Shown here: piece by piece, positions 7,912-15,589 of the stretch | Position numbering within the stretch: the first letter of the stretch is position 1 | Layout: every line of letters starts with the position of its first letter | DNA from: Pseudomonas luteola NBRC 103146 | Lineage (GTDB): Bacteria; Pseudomonadota; Gammaproteobacteria; Pseudomonadales; Pseudomonadaceae | Direction: 5' to 3' | DNA: 64,000 nt | Assembly (NCBI RefSeq): GCF_002091675.1 | Contig: NZ_BDAE01000008.1 | Coordinates: forward strand, 62,001-126,000 | Notes under the pieces: generated by a model | What the model was told of the DNA's origin: nothing | Database searches by the model: none | What the model saw: only the letters and a program-made list of their open reading frames with translations | Translations under genes and position numbers: made by a program

Positions 7912-8875
7912 ATACGAACTTCCCGTACCGAAACGGATCGGGATACTCATGAATCCATTAAGCGGTCGTGTTCGTCGATGTCTGCAGCCTTTACGTGCAT
8001 CGATTGCCACCCTGCCCGGTGTCATGTTGCATGAGGCTTCAGAACCAGCGGATATTACCCGCGCGCTGCTTCAATGGCAGGGAAACTCACCAGAACTTGT
8101 GGTTGTAATCGGCGGCGACGGTACGTTACAAGCCGTCCTGACGGCTCTGCTGCAAACGTCCTCCACGCCCTTACCTGCCTTGTTGGTGATTGCCGGTGGC
8201 ACCACAAACATGAGTGCCGCCGACCTGGGCACACGGGCGAAACCTGAGGCCGTACTGAAGGCCTTGCGCGCCTGGCTGGAGGGCCAGGGAGCGGCGCCGC
8301 GCCAGGTGGAGCGCGCCGCGCTAAAAGTCGTGGGCGACGAGACGAACGGGCCACAGTACGGAATGTTTTTCGGTACGGGCGCGATTCTGAGCGGTGTCCG
8401 GTATTTTCATCAGCATGTTCGCCCAACGGGTGTACGCGGTGCGCTAGGCCCTGCCCTGGCCTTTATCCGTATGCTGCTGTCGCTGCTGCGCAGCAAACCC
8501 CATCCACTTCTCCCAGCCACACCCGCGTCACTGAGAACCGATACGCATGACTGGAGCAGCAGCTGGCTTCTGGTACTCGCGTCAACGCTCGATAATCTGT
8601 TGATCGGCTGCCGCCCGTATTGGGGCACCGAAGCGGCCCCCATGCATTTCACAGCCGTCGAGCATCAGCCGCGACGGCTGATGCGCGTCCTACCGTTCCT
8701 GCTGTGCGGTCGCGGCAAATCGGTTGCGCATGAACGGGACGGCTATATCAGTCGTAACCTCAGCACACTCAGTCTTGAGGGCAGCTCACACTTTCTTCTG
8801 GACGGCGAACAGTTCGAGGCTACTTGCCCGATTCGTCTTTCAACCACCGCTCCCCTGCGCTTTCTAACCTACTGA
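7904..8875 (+). CDS. Diacylglycerol/ceramide-kinase-like lipid kinase
   Basis: Soluble or membrane-associated lipid kinase of the DAGK catalytic family, 323 residues. The ATP-binding signature GGDGTLQAVL begins at residue 70 and a GGTTNMSA block (family GGTxN) follows near 106. A C-terminal LLDGEQF resembles the family's D-G-E motif. ATG 7904 overlaps the previous stop by 8 bp, indicating coupling. DAGK-family enzymes phosphorylate diacylglycerol, sphingosine or ceramide; Caulobacter has a ceramide kinase of this family (CpgB) in its sphingolipid locus, so ceramide is a plausible substrate. That specificity is inference from context; phosphorylation of another lipid is equally compatible with the motifs. 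Confidence 0.85.
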   Translation: MPEYELPVPKRIGILMNPLSGRVRRCLQPLRASIATLPGVMLHEASEPADITRALLQWQGNSPELVVVIGGDGTLQAVLTALLQTSSTPLPALLVIAGGTTNMSAADLGTRAKPEAVLKALRAWLEGQGAAPRQVERAALKVVGDETNGPQYGMFFGTGAILSGVRYFHQHVRPTGVRGALGPALAFIRMLLSLLRSKPHPLLPATPASLRTDTHDWSSSWLLVLASTLDNLLIGCRPYWGTEAAPMHFTAVEHQPRRLMRVLPFLLCGRGKSVAHERDGYISRNLSTLSLEGSSHFLLDGEQFEATCPIRLSTTAPLRFLTY

Positions 8876-8883
8876 GGCCGGCC

Positions 8884-9852
8884 ATGCCAGATCTTGCCCC
8901 GCTCCCCCGTCCTTCACCGGCATTGCTTGAGGTGATCGCCAGGCAAAGCGGGCAACCGGTACGCCAGGAACTCGATTGCCTGTGTGAAGCGGTCCAGGCT
9001 CGGTTTGGCGCGTCCGTCGTGGGCGTGCTGTTTTATGGCTCCTGCCTGCGGAGTGGCAATCCGGCCGAAGGCATCGTTGACCTGTACGCTATCGTCGACA
9101 GTTATGCGGAGGCACATGCCAGTGCGCTGCTCAGGGTCGCCAATACGTGGCTGCCGCCTAACGTTTTCATGTTACAGGCCCGCACGTCTGAGGGAGACGT
9201 ACTGCAAACCAAATGCGCGGTGCTTTCGCTGAAGGATCTGGAGCGCGGCACGGCTCACTGGTTTCAGAGCTATCTGTGGGGCCGGTTTGCGCAACCGTCT
9301 CGCCTGGTGTACTGCCGGGATGACACGACACGACAGCGTATTTATCAGGCACTGGGCTACGCCGTCTTGAGGTTAGTGGAACAAACACTGCCCTCGATGC
9401 CGGAACGCTTTAGCAGTGAACAATTATGGCAAACGGGCCTTGCCTTGAGCTATGGCACTGAACTGCGTCCAGAAGCCGCAAGTCGGCCTGCCGAGCTGGT
9501 CCATTATGATAAAACCTACTACCGTCAGTTAACGGCAGCTGTTGCCAGTGACTTTTCCGGCGTGCATCGAATAGCGTCTGAAGAGAATCTTTATTCGCAT
9601 ATGCCTTCCCGTGAGCGCTTGCAGCAAAGCCGACAGCTGTGGAGCACCCGGCGGCGCCAGGGACGAATGCTGAATATTCTTCGGCTCATGAAGTCCGTTT
9701 TCACATTCGAGAATGGAGTGGACTACATCGCTTGGAAGCTAGAACGGCATATGGGTCGGCCAATTGAGGTAACGCCTCGGCTACGCCGCTACCCGCTGAT
9801 CTTCGGCTGGCCGTTGCTGTGGCGGTTATTGAGGGAACGTCGTTTACGCTAA
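8884..9852 (+). CDS. Conserved protein with possible nucleotidyltransferase signature
   Basis: 322-residue protein I do not recognise by family name. Residues 48-73 read LFYGSCLRSG followed by VDLYAIVD, which resembles the GS...D...D core of polymerase-beta-type nucleotidyltransferases, including Tam41-like CDP-diacylglycerol synthases. The acidic spacing is not canonical, so this remains tentative. There is no signal peptide; the C-terminus is rich in Arg with a hydrophobic patch (LIFGWPLLWRLL), suggesting membrane association. ATG 8884 has GAGG five bases upstream and begins 8 bp after the lipid kinase stop, so it is in the same operon. A role in making or using CDP-lipid would fit the neighbourhood but is speculation. 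Confidence 0.6.
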   Translation: MPDLAPLPRPSPALLEVIARQSGQPVRQELDCLCEAVQARFGASVVGVLFYGSCLRSGNPAEGIVDLYAIVDSYAEAHASALLRVANTWLPPNVFMLQARTSEGDVLQTKCAVLSLKDLERGTAHWFQSYLWGRFAQPSRLVYCRDDTTRQRIYQALGYAVLRLVEQTLPSMPERFSSEQLWQTGLALSYGTELRPEAASRPAELVHYDKTYYRQLTAAVASDFSGVHRIASEENLYSHMPSRERLQQSRQLWSTRRRQGRMLNILRLMKSVFTFENGVDYIAWKLERHMGRPIEVTPRLRRYPLIFGWPLLWRLLRERRLR

Positions 9853-9919
9853 ATCGAACGCAAGCGGAGCGCTCTTCGCTTGCATCAGGAACCATGCGGC
9901 ACTGCCTACGAGGTGAAGA

Positions 9920-10690
9920 GTGGAAAAGACCCAGGACAACGCCACGCTGTCTACTCAGAAACGTAAACGCAAAAAGCACCGCCCCAGTGTGGCGATCGGT
10001 CTATGGATCATCAAGCGCCTGGAAAAAGCGATCAAGCACTACTCCAAGGTAGAAACGACACCCTTTATCGATGCCGGCCAGTTTGCCTGGGTACCTGAAC
10101 TGGAAACCCACTGGGAAACGATTCGTGCCGAGCTGAATGAAGTCCTGCAAAACAAGCACAGGATTCCCAATTTTCAGGACATCTCTAAGGACCAGAAAAA
10201 CATCACCCAGGATGATCGCTGGAAAACCTTCTTCCTGTACGGATACGGCTACAAGATGGATGGCAATTGCCTGCGCTGCCCGGAGACAACTCGCATCATC
10301 GAGTCCATCCCAGGCATGTTCACGGCGTTCTTTTCCATTCTGGAACCTGGAAAGCACATCCCATTGCACCGCGGTCCCTACAACGGACTGCTCCGGGCTC
10401 ACCTGGGGCTAGTCGTCCCCGAGCCGAAAGAAAAGTGCCGTATTGAGGTGGGCGGCGCGACCCGGCACTGGGAAACCGGTAAGTGCATGATCTTTGACGA
10501 CACCTACCGGCATCAGGTCTGGAACGAGACCGATGGCGTTCGCGTAGTGCTGTTCCTGGACATTCAACGACCCCTGGTTTGGCCAGGCTCGCTGCTTAAC
10601 CGGATCATCCTACGATTGATTCGCTGGTCACCCTTCATTCAGGATGCGCGGCGCAACCATCGCGCCTGGGAACGCGGTTTGGAGCCGTAA
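9920..10690 (+). CDS. Aspartyl/asparaginyl beta-hydroxylase-family lipid hydroxylase
   Basis: 256-residue Fe(II)/2-oxoglutarate dioxygenase of the Asp/Asn beta-hydroxylase family, which includes the lipid hydroxylases LpxO and OlsC. Iron and co-substrate motifs are visible: HIPLHRGPYNGLLRAHLGL near residue 152 and KCMIFDDTYRHQVWN near 190, followed by RVVLFLDIQRP. The basic N-terminus (QKRKRKKHRP) and hydrophobic C-terminus suggest inner-membrane association. The start is GTG 9920 with GAGGTGA just upstream; no better start is in frame. A close paralogue lies head-on downstream. In this locus it may hydroxylate the fatty acyl or long-chain base of the lipid (inference). Confidence 0.85.
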   Translation: MEKTQDNATLSTQKRKRKKHRPSVAIGLWIIKRLEKAIKHYSKVETTPFIDAGQFAWVPELETHWETIRAELNEVLQNKHRIPNFQDISKDQKNITQDDRWKTFFLYGYGYKMDGNCLRCPETTRIIESIPGMFTAFFSILEPGKHIPLHRGPYNGLLRAHLGLVVPEPKEKCRIEVGGATRHWETGKCMIFDDTYRHQVWNETDGVRVVLFLDIQRPLVWPGSLLNRIILRLIRWSPFIQDARRNHRAWERGLEP

Positions 10691-10743
10691 CGATAGAATA
10701 ACGGCTCGGCTTTTCCTGGCGTCGAGCTGTCACTCAAACGCGG

Positions 10744-11511
10744 TTATTCATCCAGCAATTTCTGAGCATCGTCCCACGCAGCAAGATTGCGACGTGCTTC
10801 CTGAACGAATGGGCTCCGCTTTACTGCACCTAAAAACAGGTCGCCCAGGAGCCGTCCCGGGAGGCGCAATGGCCGTTTGAACTGGATTAGTAGCACGACC
10901 CGCGTCTGATCGGTTTCATTCCAGACCTCATGGGGATAGGTGTCATCGAACACGATACATTTGCCATCGTCCCAATAGACCATTTCATCTCCTACCTGAA
11001 TGCGGCAATTTTCACGTGGAGTGGGCGTCAGCAGTCCTAGATGACACGTCATGATGCGCTTGGTCACTCCGGTATGCCGTGGAATGTGCGCACCCGGCGT
11101 CAGGATGGAAAAGAAAGCACTGTTCAGACCTGGCACTACGGACAAGGCCTCGGTGGTCTTTGGGCAACGCTGGCAGTTTTCTTCGATCTTGTAGCCATAC
11201 CCCCACAGAAAATAGGAGCGCCAGCTGTTACCCTCGGCGATCCTGCGGTGATCAGGCGAAATATCGCGAAGCGCAGGAATTGAATCCATACCCTTCAAGA
11301 GCTGTTGCACCTCCTGCCGTATACCCTCCCAATGCTGTTCCAGCGAGGCCGTCCAGGGAAACAGCTGCTTATCGAATACAGGCGGATCGCCGACCAGAGA
11401 ATTTTTGGCCAGATAGCTGTTAAGCGCGGGCCGCAGCTTTTTACCGGTCCGGTAGAGGGCGCTGCGTTTGACTTTTGTTTTAGCGGCAACAGGAGGTGCG
11501 GCGTTGGTCAT
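10744..11511 (-). CDS. Second aspartyl/asparaginyl beta-hydroxylase-family protein
   Basis: 255-residue paralogue of the gene at 9920, convergent with it across about 50 bp. It carries the same order of motifs: SWRSYFLWGYGYKI, HIPRHTGVTKRIMTCHLGL, KCIVFDDTYPHEVWN and RVVLLIQFKRP. Both thus keep the iron-binding histidines and the Arg that contacts 2-oxoglutarate in this family. ATG 11511 is preceded by a purine-rich region. It follows the ELM1/glycosyltransferase gene on the same strand by 56 bp and is probably co-transcribed with it. Two divergent copies suggest two hydroxylation positions or two lipid substrates rather than redundancy. Confidence 0.85.
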   Translation of the reverse strand: MTNAAPPVAAKTKVKRSALYRTGKKLRPALNSYLAKNSLVGDPPVFDKQLFPWTASLEQHWEGIRQEVQQLLKGMDSIPALRDISPDHRRIAEGNSWRSYFLWGYGYKIEENCQRCPKTTEALSVVPGLNSAFFSILTPGAHIPRHTGVTKRIMTCHLGLLTPTPRENCRIQVGDEMVYWDDGKCIVFDDTYPHEVWNETDQTRVVLLIQFKRPLRLPGRLLGDLFLGAVKRSPFVQEARRNLAAWDDAQKLLDE

Positions 11512-11567
11512 TGTACGTGTGTCCTGACGGTATTCGATGCGGCCCAGCGGACCGCCTGCATGTATGC

Positions 11568-13985
11568 CTATATGCGATTTGCCGACAAGGCCCGCTCGCC
11601 TGTAATCACGGCCCGTACGGCCTCGATAGCACGCTGGCGCGAGGTAGCCATAAGCGCTGGCGACAGACCTGGCACTTGATCAAGTCCCTGCGGCAAAGGC
11701 AAAAGCCCCAGCGCTACATGAACTTCCTCGATTCTTCGCTCACGCTTGATGAGCCCTTCCTCTACAAGACTGTCGTAGAGTCGTCCGGTCTTGTTCTGCT
11801 GCCGGGGCGTGCCACGGCTACCTGCCACCCGGTCAATCACGCCCAGCTTGCGTTCAAGCGCATGATGCACACGCGCCTTGAAATGGCGCCGTACCGGTAA
11901 TGGGAAAACCGCAACTGGTTTGCCGGTCAGGGCAGCCTCCGTCAGCATGGAGACACTTTCGCCGGTCACGATGAAGGCATCGGCCAACGCCAGCAATGCC
12001 CGGTAGGGATTATCGCTACCCTTGTCGAAACGGTAACACCAGTTCGGCGTCTCGATGGCCTCTAATAGCGATTGGGTAACCGGTTCTGCGGTACGGGGGC
12101 TTGTAGAAATCAGAAGCGATCCCCCCTTAGCCCCGACAGCAGCGCTGGCTTGGGCACCCAGCGCTCGCCCTGCTGCCTTATCCAGTTCGTAAGGAATACT
12201 GCTTCCCCCTACCAACATGGCAACCCAGGGCCGTGGCAGATGCGCAAAGCGCTCTTTCCAGACCGCCAGCTCTTGGTCAGACGGTGTCTGATTCTGGATA
12301 AAGGGCACGGGTAAATCCACTACGTTATCCCGCAGTGGCAGGCTGTATTGAGGTGTGGTCAGGACCAGATCAAAGCTGGATAACGGTGCGCGTGGGCGCC
12401 CAACGACTACCAGACGACTCCGTCCTTCGGAACGACGCTGGATCCAGTGCGCCACCGGTGCTGTACGTCGGCCCGAACTCAAGACAAGATCCGGCCAGGG
12501 CGCGGCAAGACCCGGCGCGGACTGAGCCATCTTGCCCTGCAACAAGGCACCTGGCACATACTTGGCCGGCTTGAACCGCGTTTCCTTGCATTCGTATGGC
12601 CAGCCAAGCGACTCGGCAATGGCAACCAACTGTGCATTATCGCCCGCATGTTGGCCCAGCAGTACCCACACCCTGGGCAGCGCCTCTGCCCGCCGGGAAC
12701 GTAACGGGAAGTCCGCCAGATAACGCTGCAAGGTGCCGTTACCGTCTTCGCAGTCAAGCTGCCAGCAACGATCCGGATAGCGCTGGGACACACGGCGCAG
12801 CAGTGCCCGCCATCCCTTGATCGAGCTGATGAGTGACTCATCTGTCCCCAGTCCTGCCCGGATGTAGACAAAACTGCGGCTAAGCCTGAACAGCCGGTCC
12901 ACGAGCCAGGGCACATCTTCCGGTGGCAGATGCTCAAGACCACTGACCGCCAAAAGGTCATGGCTGGGCAGGTCTGGTTGGCGCAATTGCTCGAAGCGGT
13001 AGTGGGTCGTAGCCAGTGAGTCCTTATGAACATCAGTCCAGTGCCCTACGAAGGCGATATCGTTGCCGTTCAGTGCGCTTGCAAAGGACAGGACATCCGA
13101 TGGCAGAGACGCAGCAGGCGATGCCAGCGTCTGACAGGCTGCGTTAAAGTCTGGACTAGGACTCGCCATGGTGTAAGGCTCGTAACCTTTAGCATTGGCC
13201 GCCTGCTCAAGGCTCAGGAAATACTCGGCATACGGGTTGATCTGATAGGAGTATTGCTCAGGTGTTGGCCGCCAGGGCTGCAAGTGCAGCGTGGTGTAGT
13301 GCAGCAATCTGGAACGGCCATGCTCATACTCAAGGTCACGCGCATGCCAGACGGGGTCGAGCTGTCCCCATAGGCCGGGCTTCTCGGCAGCCTGGGCGTG
13401 CAAAGCTTTCTTGCTTTCACAACGTGCCTTTTCAAAATTCCAGACCTCGACCATGCGCTCGCAATCGATCAAGGTGACGGCCGTGTCGTTTGGGGTTAAC
13501 GCCAGATAACCATGCTCACCCATGGGCTGGTCGAAGAGGTCCGCCGGATCAGCCGTATAGATCTGATCCACATCGTTATAAATGGCGCGCCCATGACGTC
13601 CGGCCAGATCCGGAATGGCAAATCGATAATTCGTAAACCCGGTACGCCAGCGGCTTTCATCAAAGCCCGGCAGACGGGTCATGCGGTAAACCTCGTAACG
13701 CCGATCAGGATTGCGCACCTGCTCCAACGAATACACGAAGATCCGCTCGGCGCGGTATTGTGCAGGCTCGGTTCCCAGGAAAATGCGTACAGCTGGCTGT
13801 TCGGGTGCCCCTGCCCTTGCTTCCAACACAATCGGCACAATATGCGGAACCGCCATGGGTGCATGGGCAGCCTGGCTACCGGATGTTCCGGCCGAAGCGG
13901 TGGAGGGAGACACTCGGTTTTTTTCCGAACGGGGCAGTTTCCACTTACGTATAGCGCGCGGCGCTTTCCAGGCAAAGAAAGTCAT
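11568..13985 (-). CDS. Multidomain glycosyltransferase / ELM1-family (DUF1022) protein
   Basis: 805-residue soluble protein in three parts. Residues about 40-270 look like a GT8-type glycosyltransferase (RIFLGTEPAQYRAERIF, and YNDVDQIY as a D-x-D-like motif). Residues about 290-430 resemble a methyltransferase-like segment without a clear SAM-binding glycine loop (HDLLAVSGLEHLPPEDVPW). Residues about 440-790 match the 'mitochondrial fission ELM1' family, a GT-B-like fold (WVLLGQHAGDNAQ, VAMLVGGSSIPYELDKAAG, AFIVTGESVSMLTEA). I chose ATG 13985, which has AGAGGA just upstream, over an upstream ATG at 14027. Being next to lipid-modification genes, it may glycosylate a lipid; the function of bacterial ELM1 proteins is unclear. 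Confidence 0.75.
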   Translation of the reverse strand: MTFFAWKAPRAIRKWKLPRSEKNRVSPSTASAGTSGSQAAHAPMAVPHIVPIVLEARAGAPEQPAVRIFLGTEPAQYRAERIFVYSLEQVRNPDRRYEVYRMTRLPGFDESRWRTGFTNYRFAIPDLAGRHGRAIYNDVDQIYTADPADLFDQPMGEHGYLALTPNDTAVTLIDCERMVEVWNFEKARCESKKALHAQAAEKPGLWGQLDPVWHARDLEYEHGRSRLLHYTTLHLQPWRPTPEQYSYQINPYAEYFLSLEQAANAKGYEPYTMASPSPDFNAACQTLASPAASLPSDVLSFASALNGNDIAFVGHWTDVHKDSLATTHYRFEQLRQPDLPSHDLLAVSGLEHLPPEDVPWLVDRLFRLSRSFVYIRAGLGTDESLISSIKGWRALLRRVSQRYPDRCWQLDCEDGNGTLQRYLADFPLRSRRAEALPRVWVLLGQHAGDNAQLVAIAESLGWPYECKETRFKPAKYVPGALLQGKMAQSAPGLAAPWPDLVLSSGRRTAPVAHWIQRRSEGRSRLVVVGRPRAPLSSFDLVLTTPQYSLPLRDNVVDLPVPFIQNQTPSDQELAVWKERFAHLPRPWVAMLVGGSSIPYELDKAAGRALGAQASAAVGAKGGSLLISTSPRTAEPVTQSLLEAIETPNWCYRFDKGSDNPYRALLALADAFIVTGESVSMLTEAALTGKPVAVFPLPVRRHFKARVHHALERKLGVIDRVAGSRGTPRQQNKTGRLYDSLVEEGLIKRERRIEEVHVALGLLPLPQGLDQVPGLSPALMATSRQRAIEAVRAVITGERALSANRI

Positions 13986-14061
13986 GCGTCCTCTTATGCT
14001 TCGATCTGAGGCAGAACAGCTGTACAACCTGCCTTGGTTGCTGACGGAAGAACTATAGTTC

Positions 14062-14080
14062 CCTGTTCAGATTGAACAGG
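14062..14080. repeat. Perfect inverted repeat in divergent promoter region
   Basis: CCTGTTCA-GAT-TGAACAGG, two 8-bp arms around three bases, between the ELM1 gene (-) and the nucleoside permease gene (+). It could be a dimeric operator or a small hairpin; no matching regulator is encoded next to it. Confidence 0.4.
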
Positions 14081-14284
14081 CTCTTGCACACATCACAAAG
14101 CGCGTGGCTGGCCCTTTGTTATCACTGCTTTTCCTATACTGCCAGCCCGTGAAGCCAACCCGCGTTCTATCAGCGATTCGTGTTGCAGACAACCGCTTTT
14201 GCACGTTTGCGCCTAGCGCTGGCATGTACCTTGAACATCCGGTGAGGTTTTTCACGCTCACTCTATAAGAGGCTACTCCATCCC

Positions 14285-15325
14285 ATGCTGAAAAAATCCC
14301 TCGCAAGCGTGCTAGGACTGGCAGGTCTGCTGGGCGGACTTACCGCGGCGCCCCAGGTATCCGCAGCGGAAAAACCCATTGCGCCCAAAGTCATGCTGAT
14401 CGCCATGTTTGGCCCGGAAGCCAAGACCTGGATCGAGCAACTCAAGCTCGATAAAAAGGTGCCGGTCGAAGGGCTGTCTGCTGAGTATCCAGATGTGCTC
14501 TGTAATGAGGCGCAGGTGTGTCTGATGACGACCGCAATGGGGCACACCAATGCCGCGGCCTCGGCCATGGCATTAGCTTTCTCGCCCAAGTTCGATCTGC
14601 GCAAGACCTATTTCCTGGTTGCTGGTATTGCAGGAATCAACCCACACGAGGGCACCATTGGCACTACGGCATGGGCGCACTATCTCGTGGATTTTGGCAT
14701 CCAATGGGAGCTGGACGCTCGAGAAGCTCCGGCTGACTGGAAAGGTGGCTACCTGGGTATCAATACGCGTCATCCCACTCAAAAGCCTCCTCTGGACTAC
14801 AAGACCGAAGTGTTCGAGGTTAACCAGAAGCTGATGGAAAAGGCTTATGCCCTTTCCAAGGACGTCAAGCTCATCGAAAGCCCCGAGTCTACTGCGTGGC
14901 GCAAAAAGTACAGCTATGCGCCTGCCAACCAGCCTCCCGTGGTTACCCGCTGTGACACCGTCGCCGGCGATACCTGGTTCTCCGGTACGCTGCTCTCCCA
15001 ACGCGCCGAAGAATGGACGCGTACGCTGACGGATGGCAAAGGCCGTTACTGCACTACGCAGCAGGAAGACAACGCCACTTATGAGGCGCTGCTACGGGCC
15101 AGCCGTACGGGCCGTGTCGATATCCAGCGCCTGGCCGTAGTGCGTGGCGGCTCTGACTTCGATCGTCCTTACGAGGGTTATTCAGATGTTGAAAACCTGA
15201 TCGATTACGCCAAGCAAGGCGGCTTTGAACCTGCCTTGGAAAACCTGTTCCGTACAGGCAATCCTCTGGTACAGGACATCGTTAAGAACTGGAGTACCTG
15301 GGAAAAAGGCGTTCCCTCCTCCTGA
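14285..15325 (+). CDS. Secreted purine nucleoside permease/phosphorylase-like protein (NUP family)
   Basis: 346-residue exported protein of the purine nucleoside permease (NUP) family, related in fold to nucleoside phosphorylases. The N-terminus is a signal peptide ([18 protein letters not shown], cleavage likely after VSAA). Family blocks follow: [52 protein letters not shown] and [12 protein letters not shown]. It is therefore probably periplasmic and acts on nucleosides during uptake or salvage. It stands alone, preceded by a roughly 300-bp region shared with the divergent gene and followed by the remains of an ABC permease gene. Confidence 0.9.
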   Translation: MLKKSLASVLGLAGLLGGLTAAPQVSAAEKPIAPKVMLIAMFGPEAKTWIEQLKLDKKVPVEGLSAEYPDVLCNEAQVCLMTTAMGHTNAAASAMALAFSPKFDLRKTYFLVAGIAGINPHEGTIGTTAWAHYLVDFGIQWELDAREAPADWKGGYLGINTRHPTQKPPLDYKTEVFEVNQKLMEKAYALSKDVKLIESPESTAWRKKYSYAPANQPPVVTRCDTVAGDTWFSGTLLSQRAEEWTRTLTDGKGRYCTTQQEDNATYEALLRASRTGRVDIQRLAVVRGGSDFDRPYEGYSDVENLIDYAKQGGFEPALENLFRTGNPLVQDIVKNWSTWEKGVPSS

Positions 15326-15410
15326 TCGCAAACAAGGACCGGGCAAATGTGTCTGGTCCTGCCGTCTACCCTTATTAGCCACACCGTTAACAGGCAGCGT
15401 TGCCTACAAA

Positions 15411-15563
15411 CGGACCTGGGGCTCCATGCTCAACACAGCCAAGAATTTCATGGAACAGGCGCCCTGGATGTCTATTGCTCCAGGCGTGGCCATCTATATC
15501 ACGGTGCTGTGCTTCAACCTGCTGGGCGACGGCTTGCGCGATGCGCTGGATCCCAAAGACTAA
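15411..15563 (+). pseudogene. C-terminal relic of a DppC/OppC-type ABC permease
   Basis: About 50 codons that read like the end of a dipeptide/oligopeptide ABC permease of the DppC type: [23 protein letters not shown], then [16 protein letters not shown] and a stop. The family is normally about 280-300 residues, and upstream sequence in this frame shows no further similarity, so the first five sixths are missing. The relic sits 26 bp before the gamma-glutamyltransferase gene. This suggests that an ABC importer operon once preceded that gene and was lost by deletion. The small in-frame ATG at 15426 could still be translated, but a functional product is unlikely. Confidence 0.75.
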
Positions 15564-15589
15564 CCGTCAGACAAGAAGAGAGTGATCCC

